Assembly: GCA_963555705.1 (NCBI GenBank)
Contig: OY743184.1
Coordinates: forward strand, 25,320,639-25,384,638
From: Ligustrum vulgare
Taxonomy: Eukaryota; Streptophyta; Magnoliopsida; Lamiales; Oleaceae
DNA length: 64,000 nt
Direction: 5' to 3'
Below the pieces are notes generated by a model. The model had not been told where the DNA came from and made no database searches. It worked only from the letters and a program-made list of their open reading frames with translations. The translations under genes were made by a program, and so were the position numbers. Positions 1 to 10,346 of the stretch are shown piece after piece; the first letter of the stretch is position 1; each line of letters begins with the position of its first letter.

Positions 1-925
1 AGCCAACAATAAGCCCCATTATCCACTTCTCTAGTATTTCAATAAAGGTTGAGGACACGTACCTTGGCTAAGAAGGAGTCATCCATTCTCTGGGCTCGTA
101 GGCGTGTAATCGGAGCAGTCTGCAATCTGAGGAAGGTGTGTGCGGAAGTGTATTAATCAAGACATGTGATCTCATGCTTGGCCAAATATGTAAATAAAAA
201 TAAATTTAAGGAGCTTTCAAAATTAAACCTTCTTGATGTACGTTGTTGGTTGCTGCTTCCTACGTTTCTTTTTTGATCCCACGCCTCACTATGTTGAATT
301 ACAGGGCTATGTTTCCCTTGCGACCACTTGCCTAGCGGTACTCCAGTTTCCTGAATTCTTAATAGATCCGTACGTATTTGAACAAAGTAAGAAAAGTGAA
401 GAAAACATTGGACTTTTTATTGAAAACAGAAGGTTTAAGAGAAAAACTCTTAAACTTATTTAATTACATATTTTTGATCCAAGTGTGGATCACTGTCTTG
501 AAGGTGTTTAGCCTTGATACATTTTTCAGAGTAAAATTCAAAAAGAAATTTGAAGCGAAAAAATTTTCCTCCTCCTTTCTTCTGTTTTTTCCCCTCTTTA
601 TAGTCCTCCGCTGTTCTTTTTCCTGTTGATTTTTGCAGAGTGCCTTCATTGTTCACGTGATTTTATTTTAGCCTTTTTGGTAGCTCTTGTAGCCTTTTTG
701 ACTTTTTCTTCCAACTTTCTTCTTTTTCTTCATTTGTTACGAGAAAATCTCATTTTCCTTTTTCTCTTTCCTCTTTTTTCTTTCTTTTGTCTTCTTTTGC
801 CTTCTTTTTCTTCTCTTGTCCTTTTTTCTCTTTCCTCTTCTTTTTCAGAATTTGTTGATAGTATTAAATAGTTTTTGACACGCGTTTCACCGGGAAACTT
901 CTGGTCAAAAAGTATTTTCAACTTT
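1..925. other. No gene recognised; downstream flank of the viral transactivator
   Basis: No coding sequence is recognised. Going outward, this segment lies beyond the 3' end of the degenerate caulimovirid transactivator (minus strand). About 546-850 is strongly pyrimidine-rich on the plus strand (polypurine on the minus strand), and the short ORFs there have Lys/Glu/Arg- or Phe/Leu-only composition, so they are composition artefacts. In a caulimovirid the large intergenic region with the promoter would follow the transactivator, but no convincing promoter or tRNA-Met primer site was found. Confidence 0.5.
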
Positions 926-2388
926 TTATTCTGATTGGATGCTGCTAATGCTGCCAGATGTACTGCTGTCTGCAATTTTTTCATTTTCTTGTTGTTGAGT
1001 CTCATCAACTTTACACCATTGACAAAGGTGCATCTTCCCGAGACTTGATCTGAGAGCTTTGCATAAATGTCCTTTGTAGCTGCTTGGTGCATTTGGCAGA
1101 TAATAAAAATTCTGTTCAAACTTACAAATTTTTCTATTATCCATTACATTGATAAGTGTACTTGTTTTACTAGTAATTAAAATAAACTTTGAACTGTAGT
1201 TTACTTTAATCATTGAGATTCCGTCAAAATTTTTTAATCCTGTAATAACCCTTTGAAATGAAAGGGATCTCCAGTCTTGCAAAATTTCTTCGTTTACTTC
1301 AGTGAGTTGTCCAGCAATTGGAGTGTTGATTTCCACTTCTTGGACTGTCTTGATCTGTACATGATGATATCATTTGACAAGAATATTATCCTCGTTCCAA
1401 AAAGGAATTGTGCTGTTGATCTTGAGAATGATTTTGAGGTTTTTGTCTTTAATTACAAATTTAGCAAAATCTTTGGCTGTTTTTACTAAATTTTCATCAA
1501 GTAATTTGATTTCTTCAAAATCATTTCCAGGAATGATTTCTTTAATTAAACCGCAATGGAATGCTGTCTGTACCATGTTGGGCTCAGCTCCTGCAAAGAA
1601 GATGAACTGACCGAATTTTTTCTCAATTGTGCCATAGTACCCTCCTTCTGGTGCAGAGGCTCCTATTGTACGTGCTTCTTCTTCAAGTAAGAGTAAATCT
1701 TGCAATTTTGATACCCGGAAAGGTGGTTTCTTCCTTTTGGGCTGGAATTTTTCCAAGTTTTTTGAACCTGGTTGGAATTTGGGCTGGTTTGCTGGATTGG
1801 GCTGCTTCACTGTAGGAAAAGAATTTTATCCTTTGGTTTTCGGATGGTGGTATGAATGTAGGCATTCTGGGCCTGGATCTAATGTCTGGTTGACAATAGT
1901 TTGGTCTCAAATTTAGGTTTTGTTGGTCAAATAAATTTTTGTGTGGGATTGGGCTGTGTCCATTTTTTGTACAAAAGTCCAGATAGACTTGATGAGCATC
2001 TGAAAAGGTTTTAAAGCTTTTGTGTTTGTATGGTTTTCCTTTGACAATAAGTTCGACTTCTGCCCAACTTGTGTAGAATCCTCTGTGAGGTCCATCAAAG
2101 ATTGTATAGAATTTTGTACCTGCAATGGAAGTATTTACCCCCACCAATGGTGTGGTTTCCAGTTGTGTCTGAGATATTTCAGTTGGTTTTTGAATAACCG
2201 TATGTTCTTGAGAACATTGAGTTTCCTAAGAATCTCCTGTATTTAATTGGATTTGTGGTCCAAGTTGCGGGTTTTGAATTCCCTTAAGCCCTTGCGAGCT
2301 TGTTGCAGTAACATTTTCTGCAAGTACTGTAAATTTCTCTCCAGTAGTCTTGCTACTTTCGATAATAGGCGTTTCTTTTGAAACTGTA

Positions 2389-3266
2389 TGATGCAAACCA
2401 CGTAGCAATTGTAGCTACGCAACCCACAAATTATTGGAATCGACCCAAGAACGTCAAAGAATCACGATTTAGAGATTGATTCAAATTAATTGAACCAAGC
2501 AACCAATACAATCAATTGATATGTTGACCTCTTGATCACAATGAAGATAAATCTCACCCAAGAATTGAACAAACAAGAATTAACTCGCAAGTTCGGATTT
2601 TATTCAATAAAGAATAAGAATGTGAAAGCAATTTGCCTCTCAATTAATATATCAAAGTTGTGTAATGAATAATGAAAATTACATCCCTATATATAGGGTC
2701 AAAAATAGGTTAAAGAGTTCTAATTAAATAAGGAAACAACTACCTAAAATTATGGAAATAAAATAAACCTAAATTTATGCGTAATCGGTTTTACGGCCGT
2801 GACTGATTTTCTTACGGCCGTAACCCTGTTTCTGAATCACTCTTACGGCCGTGACAATTGGACTTACGGCCGTAAGTCCAAAACATACGAATTCCAATTT
2901 TAAGCAGTAACTCCCTTACGGCCGTGATATTAACCTTTACGGCCGTAAACCTTAATTTATTCAAAAATTCAGTTTTAAGCAGAACGTTGATTACGGCCGT
3001 GAGAATGTTGAATTACGGCCGTAATTCCCAAATTTTGGTAATCTTCTTCGACGGCTTGGATGAGGTTGATCCGCTCGTCGTTTTGGCTCGGCCCCAACAT
3101 GAAACTTGCTTCTTTCGATGACACGAACATTGTTTTGGCCATTGTTTCTTGAACTAACTTGTCCATTACTTCCTTGGCCCTCTTTGCTTGCAATCGAGTC
3201 ATCGGTCCTCCTTTGATCTTCAACGGATCTTTGTGCGGGCTTGTATCCGTGGTCTGGATCACATCA
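2389..3266 (-). mobile_element. Solo LTR of a Ty3/gypsy-type element inserted in the viral transactivator
   Basis: Read on the minus strand the segment begins TGATGTGATCCAGACCA and ends CATCA, matching the terminal layout of the LTR pair at 11720-16001 (TGATGTGATCCGGACCA ... CATCA). It is flanked by an exact 5-bp duplication, CTGTA, at 2384-2388 and 3267-3271. The 878-bp body has the same style of phased palindromes (TTACGGCCGTAA/GTGA, eight copies at 2793-3022) as the 11.7-kb LTRs, but otherwise diverges. A minus-strand frame at 3262-2975 (GGPMTRLQAKRAKEVMDKL) resembles the linker near polyprotein ends of plant gypsy elements. Such an element coding partly inside its LTR would be odd, so that part may be fortuitous. 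A TATA-like tract (TATATATAGGG on the plus strand, about 2690) falls inside. Confidence 0.85.
2791..3022. repeat. Array of eight ACGGCCGT palindromes, paired at 21-22 bp
   Basis: ACGGCCGT starts at 2793, 2814, 2845, 2866, 2918, 2939, 2993 and 3015. The intervals are 21, 31, 21, 52, 21, 54 and 22. Every pair is thus separated by two helical turns. Flanks alternate between GTGA and GTAA. Confidence 0.9.
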
Positions 3267-3338
3267 CTGTAATTTTTGCTCCAGTAGTCTTGCTACTTTC
3301 GCCTGTAATTTTTGCTCCAGTAGTCTTGCTACTTTCGC
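3267..3338. repeat. 36-bp direct tandem duplication in the transactivator
   Basis: Two adjacent copies of a 36-bp unit beginning CTGTAATTTTTGCTCC (3267 and 3303). A third, diverged copy lies at 2327-2361 on the other side of the solo LTR. The period is a multiple of three, so it would add 12 residues per copy to the former protein. Confidence 0.85.
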
Positions 3339-3485
3339 CTACCTCCCTTGTTTTTGAAGCCTAATCAACTTCTTTTTGAGGACTTTAATGCTTTGTTGTA
3401 ACATTGTAACTTCATTTTGTTTAACAGAAATTTCAATTTCTTTTTTTCAATTTCTGTCTCAATGTCTTCTATTTGTTCCTTGATG

Positions 3486-5498
3486 TCAGTCATTTTTACC
3501 TGAAAAAGTAAATTCTCTTGTGAGTGAATCAGCTAAAGAATTATCTTTTCCTCTGATGATTTCAATATCAAAATTGTAGTGACTGAACCACATTTGCCAT
3601 CTGATTAGTCTTCCTTGCTTGTAATCTGGGTGTACCTGATTTTTCAAAAATGATTTACATGTAGTAGAATCGGTTCTAACAAGAAATTTGTTAGTAATGA
3701 TATAAATTCTAAATTTTGTTATGGATTTTTTCATTGCTAAAATTTCTTTTTCATTGATGTGGTAATTCTTTTCAGGATTTGTGAATGTCCCTGAAGCATA
3801 TCCACAAAGTTGTTCTTTTTGTTCATTTTCGTCAAATGTTTTTAATACTGCTCCCCAATGTTCTTGAGATGCATCAGTTTTAATTATCATTTTATCATTA
3901 TTTTTTGGATGATATAATGATGGTAGATTTTTTATTTTAGATTTGATTTTTTGTACGTAAAGAGTATCTTCTTTAGTCCAAATCCATTTAAAATCTTTTT
4001 TGAGTTTCTTTTGAAGTGGTGCTCTCATTTTTGCTAGATCTTTAATGAAAGATTCTGCATAAGTGAGACATCCAAGAAATCTCATCAATTGTTTTTGATC
4101 TTGTATTTCGTTTGGAAATTCATGAATATGAGTAAGAACATGTGGTTTTAACTGCTTATAACCATATGTAATATCCATACCTAGATATCCAATTTTTTCT
4201 TTAAACATTTCTGCTTTCCTTTTGGAAAGTATAATGCCTAATTTGCATATTGTTTGAAGTACTGTGATTACATGTTTTTCATGATCTTCCTCATTGTCTG
4301 AGAAGACCAAAATATCATCAATATATACACAACAAAATTTCTCGTGTATTTTGAAGATATTATCCATATGTTTTTGGAAAATACCAGGGGCTTGTTTTAA
4401 ACCAAATGGTATGATTTTCCATTGGTAATGTCCTTGCGGGCAACTAAATGCCGTTAGATGTCTTGCATTTTGATCAAGTATAACTTGCCAAAATCCTGAT
4501 TTAAAATCAAAAGTAGAAAAAATTTTCTTTCCTTTGATTAATTGTAGTAGGCTTTGCATATTTGGAATTAAATATCCATCTGCCTTAGTTATCTTGTTGA
4601 GCTGAGAATAGTCTACAACCATTCTAGCTTTTCCTCTTCTTTTTTCTGCTTCTTTTCTAACCATGAAAGCCGGTGAAGAGAATTGTGAAGTACTTGGTTC
4701 AATTACTTGTAATTCAAGTAGTTCCTTGATTTGTATAGAGAATTCTTCTCTATCTTTTGGACAATAAGCCATTGCTTTTGCTCTTATTATTGTATTTTTA
4801 TGTTCTTCAAGTAGTTCAATTGTTGTAGTCATATTTCCTTTGTTCTTTGTTGGATCCAAAGGATTTTCTGAGCAACATTGGTCAAGAAGTTTTAGGATTT
4901 CTTCTCTTTTTGAGTTGATTTTGAATTTTTCTTGTTCTTCTATTGTTATGAAAATATTCCTTTTTGGGGTAATATTTTCTCCTTGAGGTTTTGTGAAGAT
5001 TTTCCTATTGCAATTGATTTTTGTCATTTCCAAGAATTTCTCTTGAAGAAAATTCATTGCAACAGCTTTTCTTTGTTTTGATATCCAAAGTCTTTTTCCG
5101 TTAAGAGTAAAACTTATGGATTCAATATCTTGTATGAAAGGATGATATAACTGACAAAAGTTATTTCCAATTATAAAATCAATTCCAGTTTCAAGTTGGT
5201 ATACTGTTGGAATTTTGAAATAAAAAGTTTTCCATTGGGATTTGTGGTATCCACTTATCTCAATGTTTAATCCTTTTACCACTTTTGATGTTTTGATTTC
5301 AGATTTGTCAGCAATTTTTAGATTCATTGTTTTTTCTGCTGTTACCCAAAATTGTTTTGGAATAACAAATTTGCTGGCAGTACATAATGATGCTCCGGTG
5401 TCAATGTAAGCATGTAATGTAAATTTTCTATATCCTTCAAAACTGAGTTTTATAGGTATGTAGATTGAGTTTGGATTTGTAACATTTTTATTACTCAT
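3486..5498 (-). CDS. Endogenous caulimovirid polyprotein: aspartic protease, reverse transcriptase, RNase H
   Basis: This is an uninterrupted frame of about 670 codons. Domains in order: a retropepsin-like aspartic protease with YIDTGASLCTA near the N-terminus, a reverse transcriptase with the catalytic YIDDILVFSDN box at about two-fifths from the C-terminal end, and RNase H beginning IIKTDASQEHWGAVL and ending near LADSLTREF. It has no integrase, as expected for plant pararetroviruses, which replicate an episomal DNA genome by reverse transcription in the cytoplasm. The frame stays open to a Met at 5540. However, the Met at 5498 overlaps the coat-protein stop by 8 nt (ATGAGTAA arrangement), which fits the transactivator-assisted reinitiation of caulimovirids, so I start it there. 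The length is typical of caulimovirus-type ORF V. It is an old copy in a plant genome, not evidence of a virus particle. Confidence 0.92.
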   Translation of the reverse strand: MSNKNVTNPNSIYIPIKLSFEGYRKFTLHAYIDTGASLCTASKFVIPKQFWVTAEKTMNLKIADKSEIKTSKVVKGLNIEISGYHKSQWKTFYFKIPTVYQLETGIDFIIGNNFCQLYHPFIQDIESISFTLNGKRLWISKQRKAVAMNFLQEKFLEMTKINCNRKIFTKPQGENITPKRNIFITIEEQEKFKINSKREEILKLLDQCCSENPLDPTKNKGNMTTTIELLEEHKNTIIRAKAMAYCPKDREEFSIQIKELLELQVIEPSTSQFSSPAFMVRKEAEKRRGKARMVVDYSQLNKITKADGYLIPNMQSLLQLIKGKKIFSTFDFKSGFWQVILDQNARHLTAFSCPQGHYQWKIIPFGLKQAPGIFQKHMDNIFKIHEKFCCVYIDDILVFSDNEEDHEKHVITVLQTICKLGIILSKRKAEMFKEKIGYLGMDITYGYKQLKPHVLTHIHEFPNEIQDQKQLMRFLGCLTYAESFIKDLAKMRAPLQKKLKKDFKWIWTKEDTLYVQKIKSKIKNLPSLYHPKNNDKMIIKTDASQEHWGAVLKTFDENEQKEQLCGYASGTFTNPEKNYHINEKEILAMKKSITKFRIYIITNKFLVRTDSTTCKSFLKNQVHPDYKQGRLIRWQMWFSHYNFDIEIIRGKDNSLADSLTREFTFSGKND

Positions 5499-6618
5499 CC
5501 TCTGAAAATTCTGTTTCAGATGACTCAGATTCAGTTTCACTTGTTAAGTAATACATGGATTCTGTATCACTAGGATCTTCTACTGGGTAGAAGCCTTGTT
5601 TTTGAAATGTATTTAGGAGTTTAATCCTGTCTTCATTTCCGATTTTTGCTGGGCATTCGTTTGCATAATGTCCAGATTCATTGCAGAGCCAACATCTGCA
5701 ATTCTTTTTCTTTTGAGGACAAAATTTCTTTTTGTCTTGTGTTTTTTCAAATTTTTTATTCTTATATGAAATTTTCCCCTTTGAATATTTTTTGAAAAAT
5801 TTCTTTTTCCTAAAAAAATTTTCTTTATAAGGTTTTTTGTATTTTTTAAAAATATATCTTTTATTTCTAAAAGATCTTTTCCTTGTTTTCTTTTGGGTGT
5901 TTATTGGTTGACAACCATATTGGCCAGGGATTTGGTCAAGGTAATTGTTACAACAAATTTTTGGATTTTTGTAAACTGTTTTAACACTTTCTCTTACCAA
6001 TGTGTTTTGTTTGCATTTTTCAGCAATTAAATTTCTGGTTGTAGTTATGACTAGTACAAGGGATATGTCTATTTGAGCATTTACTCTTGGATCAATGGTT
6101 TCTTTTTGTTTTTTGATTGATTCATCAAAGTCACTCATGACATCATGATTAAATGGTTCTGGTAGTTTACGTATGAATTTTTCTGTTAATTCTATCCATT
6201 TGTCAGGTGGACACATGTAAAAATATTTTGAAAATTCGCAAGTATAATTTTCAAAATAACACATATCACATATAGAGATTTTCTCTAAGTGATTTAATGC
6301 ATCGACAATTGCAATTACTGATCTCTTACTTTTGAATGCTTCAAAAGTTTGTCCAGTAAATTGTTTGTATATTTGGTCCACAATTCTTTCAATGAATTTT
6401 GGAATGACTCCTATTGAATCTTTCCAGATTTGATTTTTTGTGTCGTATGTAAAGCTTTCAAGGAATGTTCTTGCATTTCCTCTGGTACTAGCAAGTACAT
6501 AATTCCATGAATTTATTTCATTTTTTATTATTTCTTTGTTGACAATCATTGCAACCATGATATAACTATACCATGCATCAATGATCTTTTCTGGATCTAG
6601 AGTACAATCTATATCCAA
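5491..6618 (-). CDS. Endogenous caulimovirid coat protein (C-terminal 375 codons open)
   Basis: The open frame ends with the polymerase start overlapping its stop. It contains a long Lys/Arg-rich basic stretch in the last third, a CCHC zinc knuckle (CWLCNESGHYANECP; spacing C-x2-C-x4-H-x4-C), and a Ser/Glu-rich acidic tail ending ETEFSEDE. This combination is diagnostic for caulimovirid capsid proteins, which use the basic/knuckle region to bind nucleic acid. The capsid is an icosahedral shell packaging the DNA genome. The frame begins at the Met at 6618, but the normal acidic N-terminal extension appears upstream (next feature) out of register, so this is not the complete ancestral protein. 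Confidence 0.88.
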   Translation of the reverse strand: MDIDCTLDPEKIIDAWYSYIMVAMIVNKEIIKNEINSWNYVLASTRGNARTFLESFTYDTKNQIWKDSIGVIPKFIERIVDQIYKQFTGQTFEAFKSKRSVIAIVDALNHLEKISICDMCYFENYTCEFSKYFYMCPPDKWIELTEKFIRKLPEPFNHDVMSDFDESIKKQKETIDPRVNAQIDISLVLVITTTRNLIAEKCKQNTLVRESVKTVYKNPKICCNNYLDQIPGQYGCQPINTQKKTRKRSFRNKRYIFKKYKKPYKENFFRKKKFFKKYSKGKISYKNKKFEKTQDKKKFCPQKKKNCRCWLCNESGHYANECPAKIGNEDRIKLLNTFQKQGFYPVEDPSDTESMYYLTSETESESSETEFSEDE

Positions 6619-7005
6619 AATTGTTACTTGTTGGTTTATACTGTCTTTTTGGAATAAAATCAGAAACTAAGAGGTTCTGATCAAAGTTCCTTTCTGGCAT
6701 TTTGGGGTCAGGTCTTGGTGTGTTGTCACCCATATGTCTTTTCCCATCTCCTTTTGGATTACTTGATGATGGATTGTCATCTTTAATCTCAAAAGTTTCT
6801 GGTTTTGGTTCTCTGATTGTCGGTCCAAGTCCTATGTTAGGATCTGTTTCTCTTCCAGTGTGAAATCTTTCATAAATGATGATTTCATCTTCACTGTCAG
6901 ATTCTTTATCTGTTTCATATTGTGATTCAGGTTGATCTTGATTCTATTGTTCATTGTTTTCATTGTCCGAAATTGTCATAATTTTCTCTTTTATGTCAAT
7001 ATTCA
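6619..7005 (-). pseudogene. Broken N-terminal extension of the caulimovirid coat protein
   Basis: Upstream of the coat-protein frame, minus-strand translation gives an acidic Ser/Asp/Glu-rich stretch with Pro-rich segments, the usual composition of caulimovirid capsid N-termini. It contains at least one stop and is not in register with the downstream frame. No movement-protein or other upstream viral gene is recognised beyond about 7010, so the insertion is a partial genome. Confidence 0.6.
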
Positions 7006-7259
7006 TTTGGGGTTCTAGTTTGGTTGATGTTGTGGGTATGTGATGGTAACGCTGGTAAGGATTAGGGATTAGAAGGGTAATTGTGGAAATGGCTAGAGTT
7101 AAAGCTTTCACCTACTACTGAAATAGACTTGACCCTCCATGCAGAGAATTTAAAAGGAAACTGTAAATAAATTGGAAAATTGTTTTCACATAACACAGTG
7201 ATAATGTTTCTTAATCTTGTGTGCCTCAAGTTCTTGAGCAAGACTTGGTGTTTTAGATC
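7006..7259. other. Junction between viral fragment and hAT element; nothing recognised
   Basis: About 250 bp without an ORF or repeat that I can name. Viral similarity fades here, so the integration breakpoint probably lies in this stretch. Confidence 0.4.
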
Positions 7260-7267
7260 ATTTTAAT

Positions 7268-8076
7268 TAGGAGTGGACATAGTTTTATATTATTCTGGTT
7301 CCAAGACAACTGAACCGAACCATGAATCGATGACTTTTTAATAATGGAACCATTTGATTTTTTCAAAGATAAAGAACCGAATCGGAACCAAACCATTTGG
7401 TTCTTGTTTGGTTTGGTTCTAGTTTCATTACCTAATTTTTTTCAAATGACCAATACAATTAAAATCTATCATCACATTCATAAGTTAGTAATATATACGT
7501 AAATTTTAAAAAATAAACATCAACGCTTTCAACGGTGATTAAGGAGCACAATGATGACTGTGTTGTAGGAGTGCAAGTAAAGCAGTGAAATGCGTATCTA
7601 CAATTGAAAAGAAGATAAATTAATTAGAATTAGAATTTAGATTTATAATTTAAAATCTTTGTCTAATAGGTAATGAGATAAAATGTATGGTAAATAACAT
7701 TTTTGTTCATTTCACGTTTATAAATTCAGATTTTAATTTTTTTGTGAGACGAATGTCCACTAACTTGTAAAATACATATATATATATAATTCAATTTGGT
7801 TCCTGACATGTTTTGCTCCCTTTCCAGTGGCGGGGAGGGAAGCAAATCCCCGCCCCCTCACAAAGGGGGCAGGCCCCACACAACCCCCCTTTTGTGAGGG
7901 GACGGGAATTTTGGTTCTTGATTCTGATTCTGGGAAGAGAACAAGAATTAGAATCGAAACTAAATTGTTCTTGATTCTAAGAATAAATTCATTATTTTTT
8001 TATGTAGAATCGAACAAAATCGCTTGGTTTGATTCTGATTTTGTCTGACTTGGTTCAGATATTTTGTCTACCACTA
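7268..8076. mobile_element. Non-autonomous hAT-like element, 809 bp
   Basis: Flanked by an exact 8-bp duplication ATTTTAAT (7260-7267 and 8077-8084), the hAT signature. The ends are imperfect inverted repeats: TAGGAGTGGACATAG at the left and TGTCTACCACTA at the right. Subterminal regions are rich in GGTTC/GAACC motifs in inverted orientation (GAACCGAACC left, TTGGTTC right). The centre holds a GC-rich hairpin-prone patch (7827-7910) with GGGGGC / GCCCCC runs. No transposase is encoded. Confidence 0.82.
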
Positions 8077-8639
8077 ATTTTAATATATATCTAACAACAA
8101 AATTACACAAGAGAATAAAAACTTTAGGTGGCGTTCTGTTTGTATTTTATTTTGTATTTTCATTTTGGAAAATGTTTTGTATTTCCTGTTTTTATTTTTA
8201 TTTTCAATGTTGCTGAAAACGTGTTCTGTTTGTCATTTCTGAAAACTGTTTTTGAAAATGAAAAGCTGGAAAACACGTTCTGTTTGAAATTTTGCAGAAT
8301 ACAACTTATACTATTTTCAATGAATTTGCTTCTGAATTATATTAAACAATCTATATTGTTTAACTTTTTTTTGGACCAAATAATAATGTCATTAATGTTC
8401 AACTCCAAAAAAATATTATAAGAAATTAATAACATAATATTCAAGTCCAAATTACTTCCATAATACATGTAACTCTAATTACTCATACAGAGTTTGATTA
8501 AACAAAATAAATTTAAAAGTCATCTTGACCTTGTGGAGTAATCAGTCCACATTTGATTCAGGCACATTTCTAGGATTAATCATAGGTCTTGCCTGCTACA
8601 ATTCTCATGTGGTACATTTCTAGAATTTTAGTAGATTTT

Positions 8640-9045
8640 TGTACATTTTGATAAATTTCATTTAACTTGGTTTGTTTTGTTGTATTTTGGTACATTCGCA
8701 CACTGGTACGATTTGCGCATTTTGGTCGATATCATGCATTTTGTATATTTTGGTGAATTCTGGTATATATAGTGTATTTTAGTACATTTTGAAGCATTTT
8801 TTAACATTTCACACATCTTGGTTAGCACAGTACAATTGACATTGTTTTCGTAAATTTTAGAGCTATTTGCGCATTTTGGTAAATTTCTTGGGCACAATTT
8901 GAAACATCTCACAATTTGGTACATATCGCGCTTTTGGTATTAGATTAGGCATCTTGGTGAAATTTTGCTCTTTTTTGGTAGATTTAGCTTTGTTTAGTAG
9001 AGTTTTGCGTGTTTGGTACATTTCGATTCCATGCAGTTTGGTGCA
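8640..9045. repeat. Degenerate short tandem repeat of GTACATTTTGG / GCGCATTTTGG type
   Basis: Irregular copies of a roughly 15-25 bp unit built on TTTTGGTACATTTTG and TTTGCGCATTTTGG, about twenty times over 400 bp. It is absent from the shorter sister element at 10553, so it accounts for most of the length difference. Confidence 0.6.
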
Positions 9046-9104
9046 TTTTTTGAAATATAATAATAAGAATTATCACTTAATTTTTTTTTGTAATGTTGAT
9101 ATTG

Positions 9105-9253
9105 AATTTAATAAAACTTTATTTAAGCTTAGTTCTAAGTTAGAATAATTCTCAAAAAAAAAAAAAAATTAATCTTTATTTAGGCTTAGTTCCAAACTAG
9201 GATAATTCTAAAAAAATAAAAACTTTATATTAAGCTTAGTTCTAAGTTAAGAT

Positions 9254-9262
<9 letters not shown>
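9105..9262. repeat. Three-copy minisatellite (AAGCTTAGTTCTAAGTTAG unit)
   Basis: Three copies of a unit containing CTTTATTTAAGCTTAGTTCT and a following GATAATTCT plus A run. The same three-copy structure recurs in the sister element (11027-11172). Confidence 0.85.
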
Positions 9263-9296
<34 letters not shown>

Positions 9297-9504
9297 AAAC
9301 GCGTTTTCCGCGTTTTGGACATTTTTTGTCGAAATACACACAAAACGCCCAAAACGATGTTTCGGGCGTTTTCCGTTTTGTGTACAATTTTTTTTTTTGT
9401 TTTCCAAAATGCGTTTTCGAAAATGGTAAAGAGAACGCGTTTTTAGCGTTTTCGAAAATAAAAACAGAAAACGACCTCAAAACAGCAAACAGAACAGGGG
9501 CTTA

Positions 9505-10343
9505 ACTTTTGCATAACCCGACGTGAGTATCAAAAGATTTGTACCATAACGGCACCAACATTTCTCCTCCTTAAGCTCGTTGCTTTTGCATATTGGAGAC
9601 GTAAAAGTGTTTGAATGAATGAGATTTTAAAAGTAGATTTAGGACAGAAATCATTGTCGTCATAGGGCTTAATATTCCATTAATTTACATCTTCATATGC
9701 ATATTTTGCATATAAGGCAATCTCCAACCCATTTCACTAAAATGACCCAACTTTCATATCAAAATGGTGCAACTTTCTCACAATATTCTCCAATCAATTA
9801 TTGTTCCTTATATTTCTTTATTTTTTATTTTTAATTTTCAACAATTAATTTTATTGTCTATCTAAGCATAATTACTGTAATCCTTGTTCATGAAATCAAT
9901 GAATGAGGAACCAACTGATTCTCTTGCAATTATAGAATACATCTCCCACCATTTTCATAAAGCTACTCCGTGGCAAGAATATCTCAGGGGACACTTGCAT
10001 GTATAGTTCTTTGTCATATCCATGATTCTTTTTTTCCAAAAACGGATATTCATTGTAAATATTTATTAAAAAAAAAAACCATCATATAACCCCTTAATTT
10101 ATATTTATTTATGCAACTAGAGTATCATTGTATCCTAAAACAGACAGTCTTTCTTTTTAGTGCAATATTTACATCAATATGCAAAATGCATAGAAAGAGG
10201 AAAATACTCTCTCAAGACCGTAGTTCGTAGCTTACATTTTCGAGACCCGAGACGACTTTTAGAAATCAAGCATCTTCCTTGTATGCATTCAATCTTCTTC
10301 TTCTTCTATACATAACTAATTTTTTTAATTTAAAACTCAAGAT
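9505..10343. other. No gene recognised between two transposons
   Basis: AT-rich DNA without a credible ORF or repeat boundary. Confidence 0.5.
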
Positions 10344-10346
10344 TAA

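Larger units (their letters stand above)
926..3492 (-). pseudogene. Degenerate caulimovirid transactivator/viroplasmin (ORF VI-like), split by a solo LTR
   Basis: On the minus strand, directly after the polymerase frame, conceptual translation gives an N-terminal Lys/Glu-rich, coiled-coil-like segment (about 3490-3360). Further on, in the frame at 2147-1683, comes a clear viroplasmin / RNase H N-terminal-like fold signature (YTIFDGPHRGFYTSW, with KHKSFKTFSDA just after). This is the conserved core of caulimovirus gene VI, the inclusion-body and polycistronic translation transactivator protein. The downstream frames 1810-1370 and 1336-926 look like the C-terminal half in other frames. The gene is broken by frameshifts, at least one in-frame stop near 2230, and insertion of a solo LTR at 2389-3266. 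Three copies of a 36-bp unit (12 codons) lie around the insertion. It is certainly non-functional as it stands. Genus is not assigned. Confidence 0.8.
8127..9501. mobile_element. Non-autonomous PIF/Harbinger-like element with internal repeats (copy 1)
   Basis: Ends GGTGGCGTTCTGTTTG and (reverse complement) GCCCCTGTTCTGTTTG, flanked by TTA on both sides (8124-8126, 9502-9504). The 3-bp TTA/TAA duplication points to the PIF/Harbinger superfamily. Subterminal regions are rich in GTTTTC/GAAAAC and CGTTTT/AAAACG. The body contains a degenerate GTACATTTTGG array (8640-9045) and a three-copy minisatellite (9105-9262) followed by a long A run. The same family occurs at 10553-11389 and, more diverged, at 38787-39793. 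Superfamily is inferred from the ends only; no transposase is present. Confidence 0.7.

Noticed and set aside
456..1119. Lys/Glu/Arg-rich ORFs on the minus strand near 0.5-1.1 kb
   Set aside because: Arise from a polypurine tract; only the part right of 926 belongs to the transactivator remnant.
3486..6618. Interpretation as an active virus
   Set aside because: Partial genome, broken transactivator, no movement-protein region, and a later LTR insertion show it is an endogenous relic.
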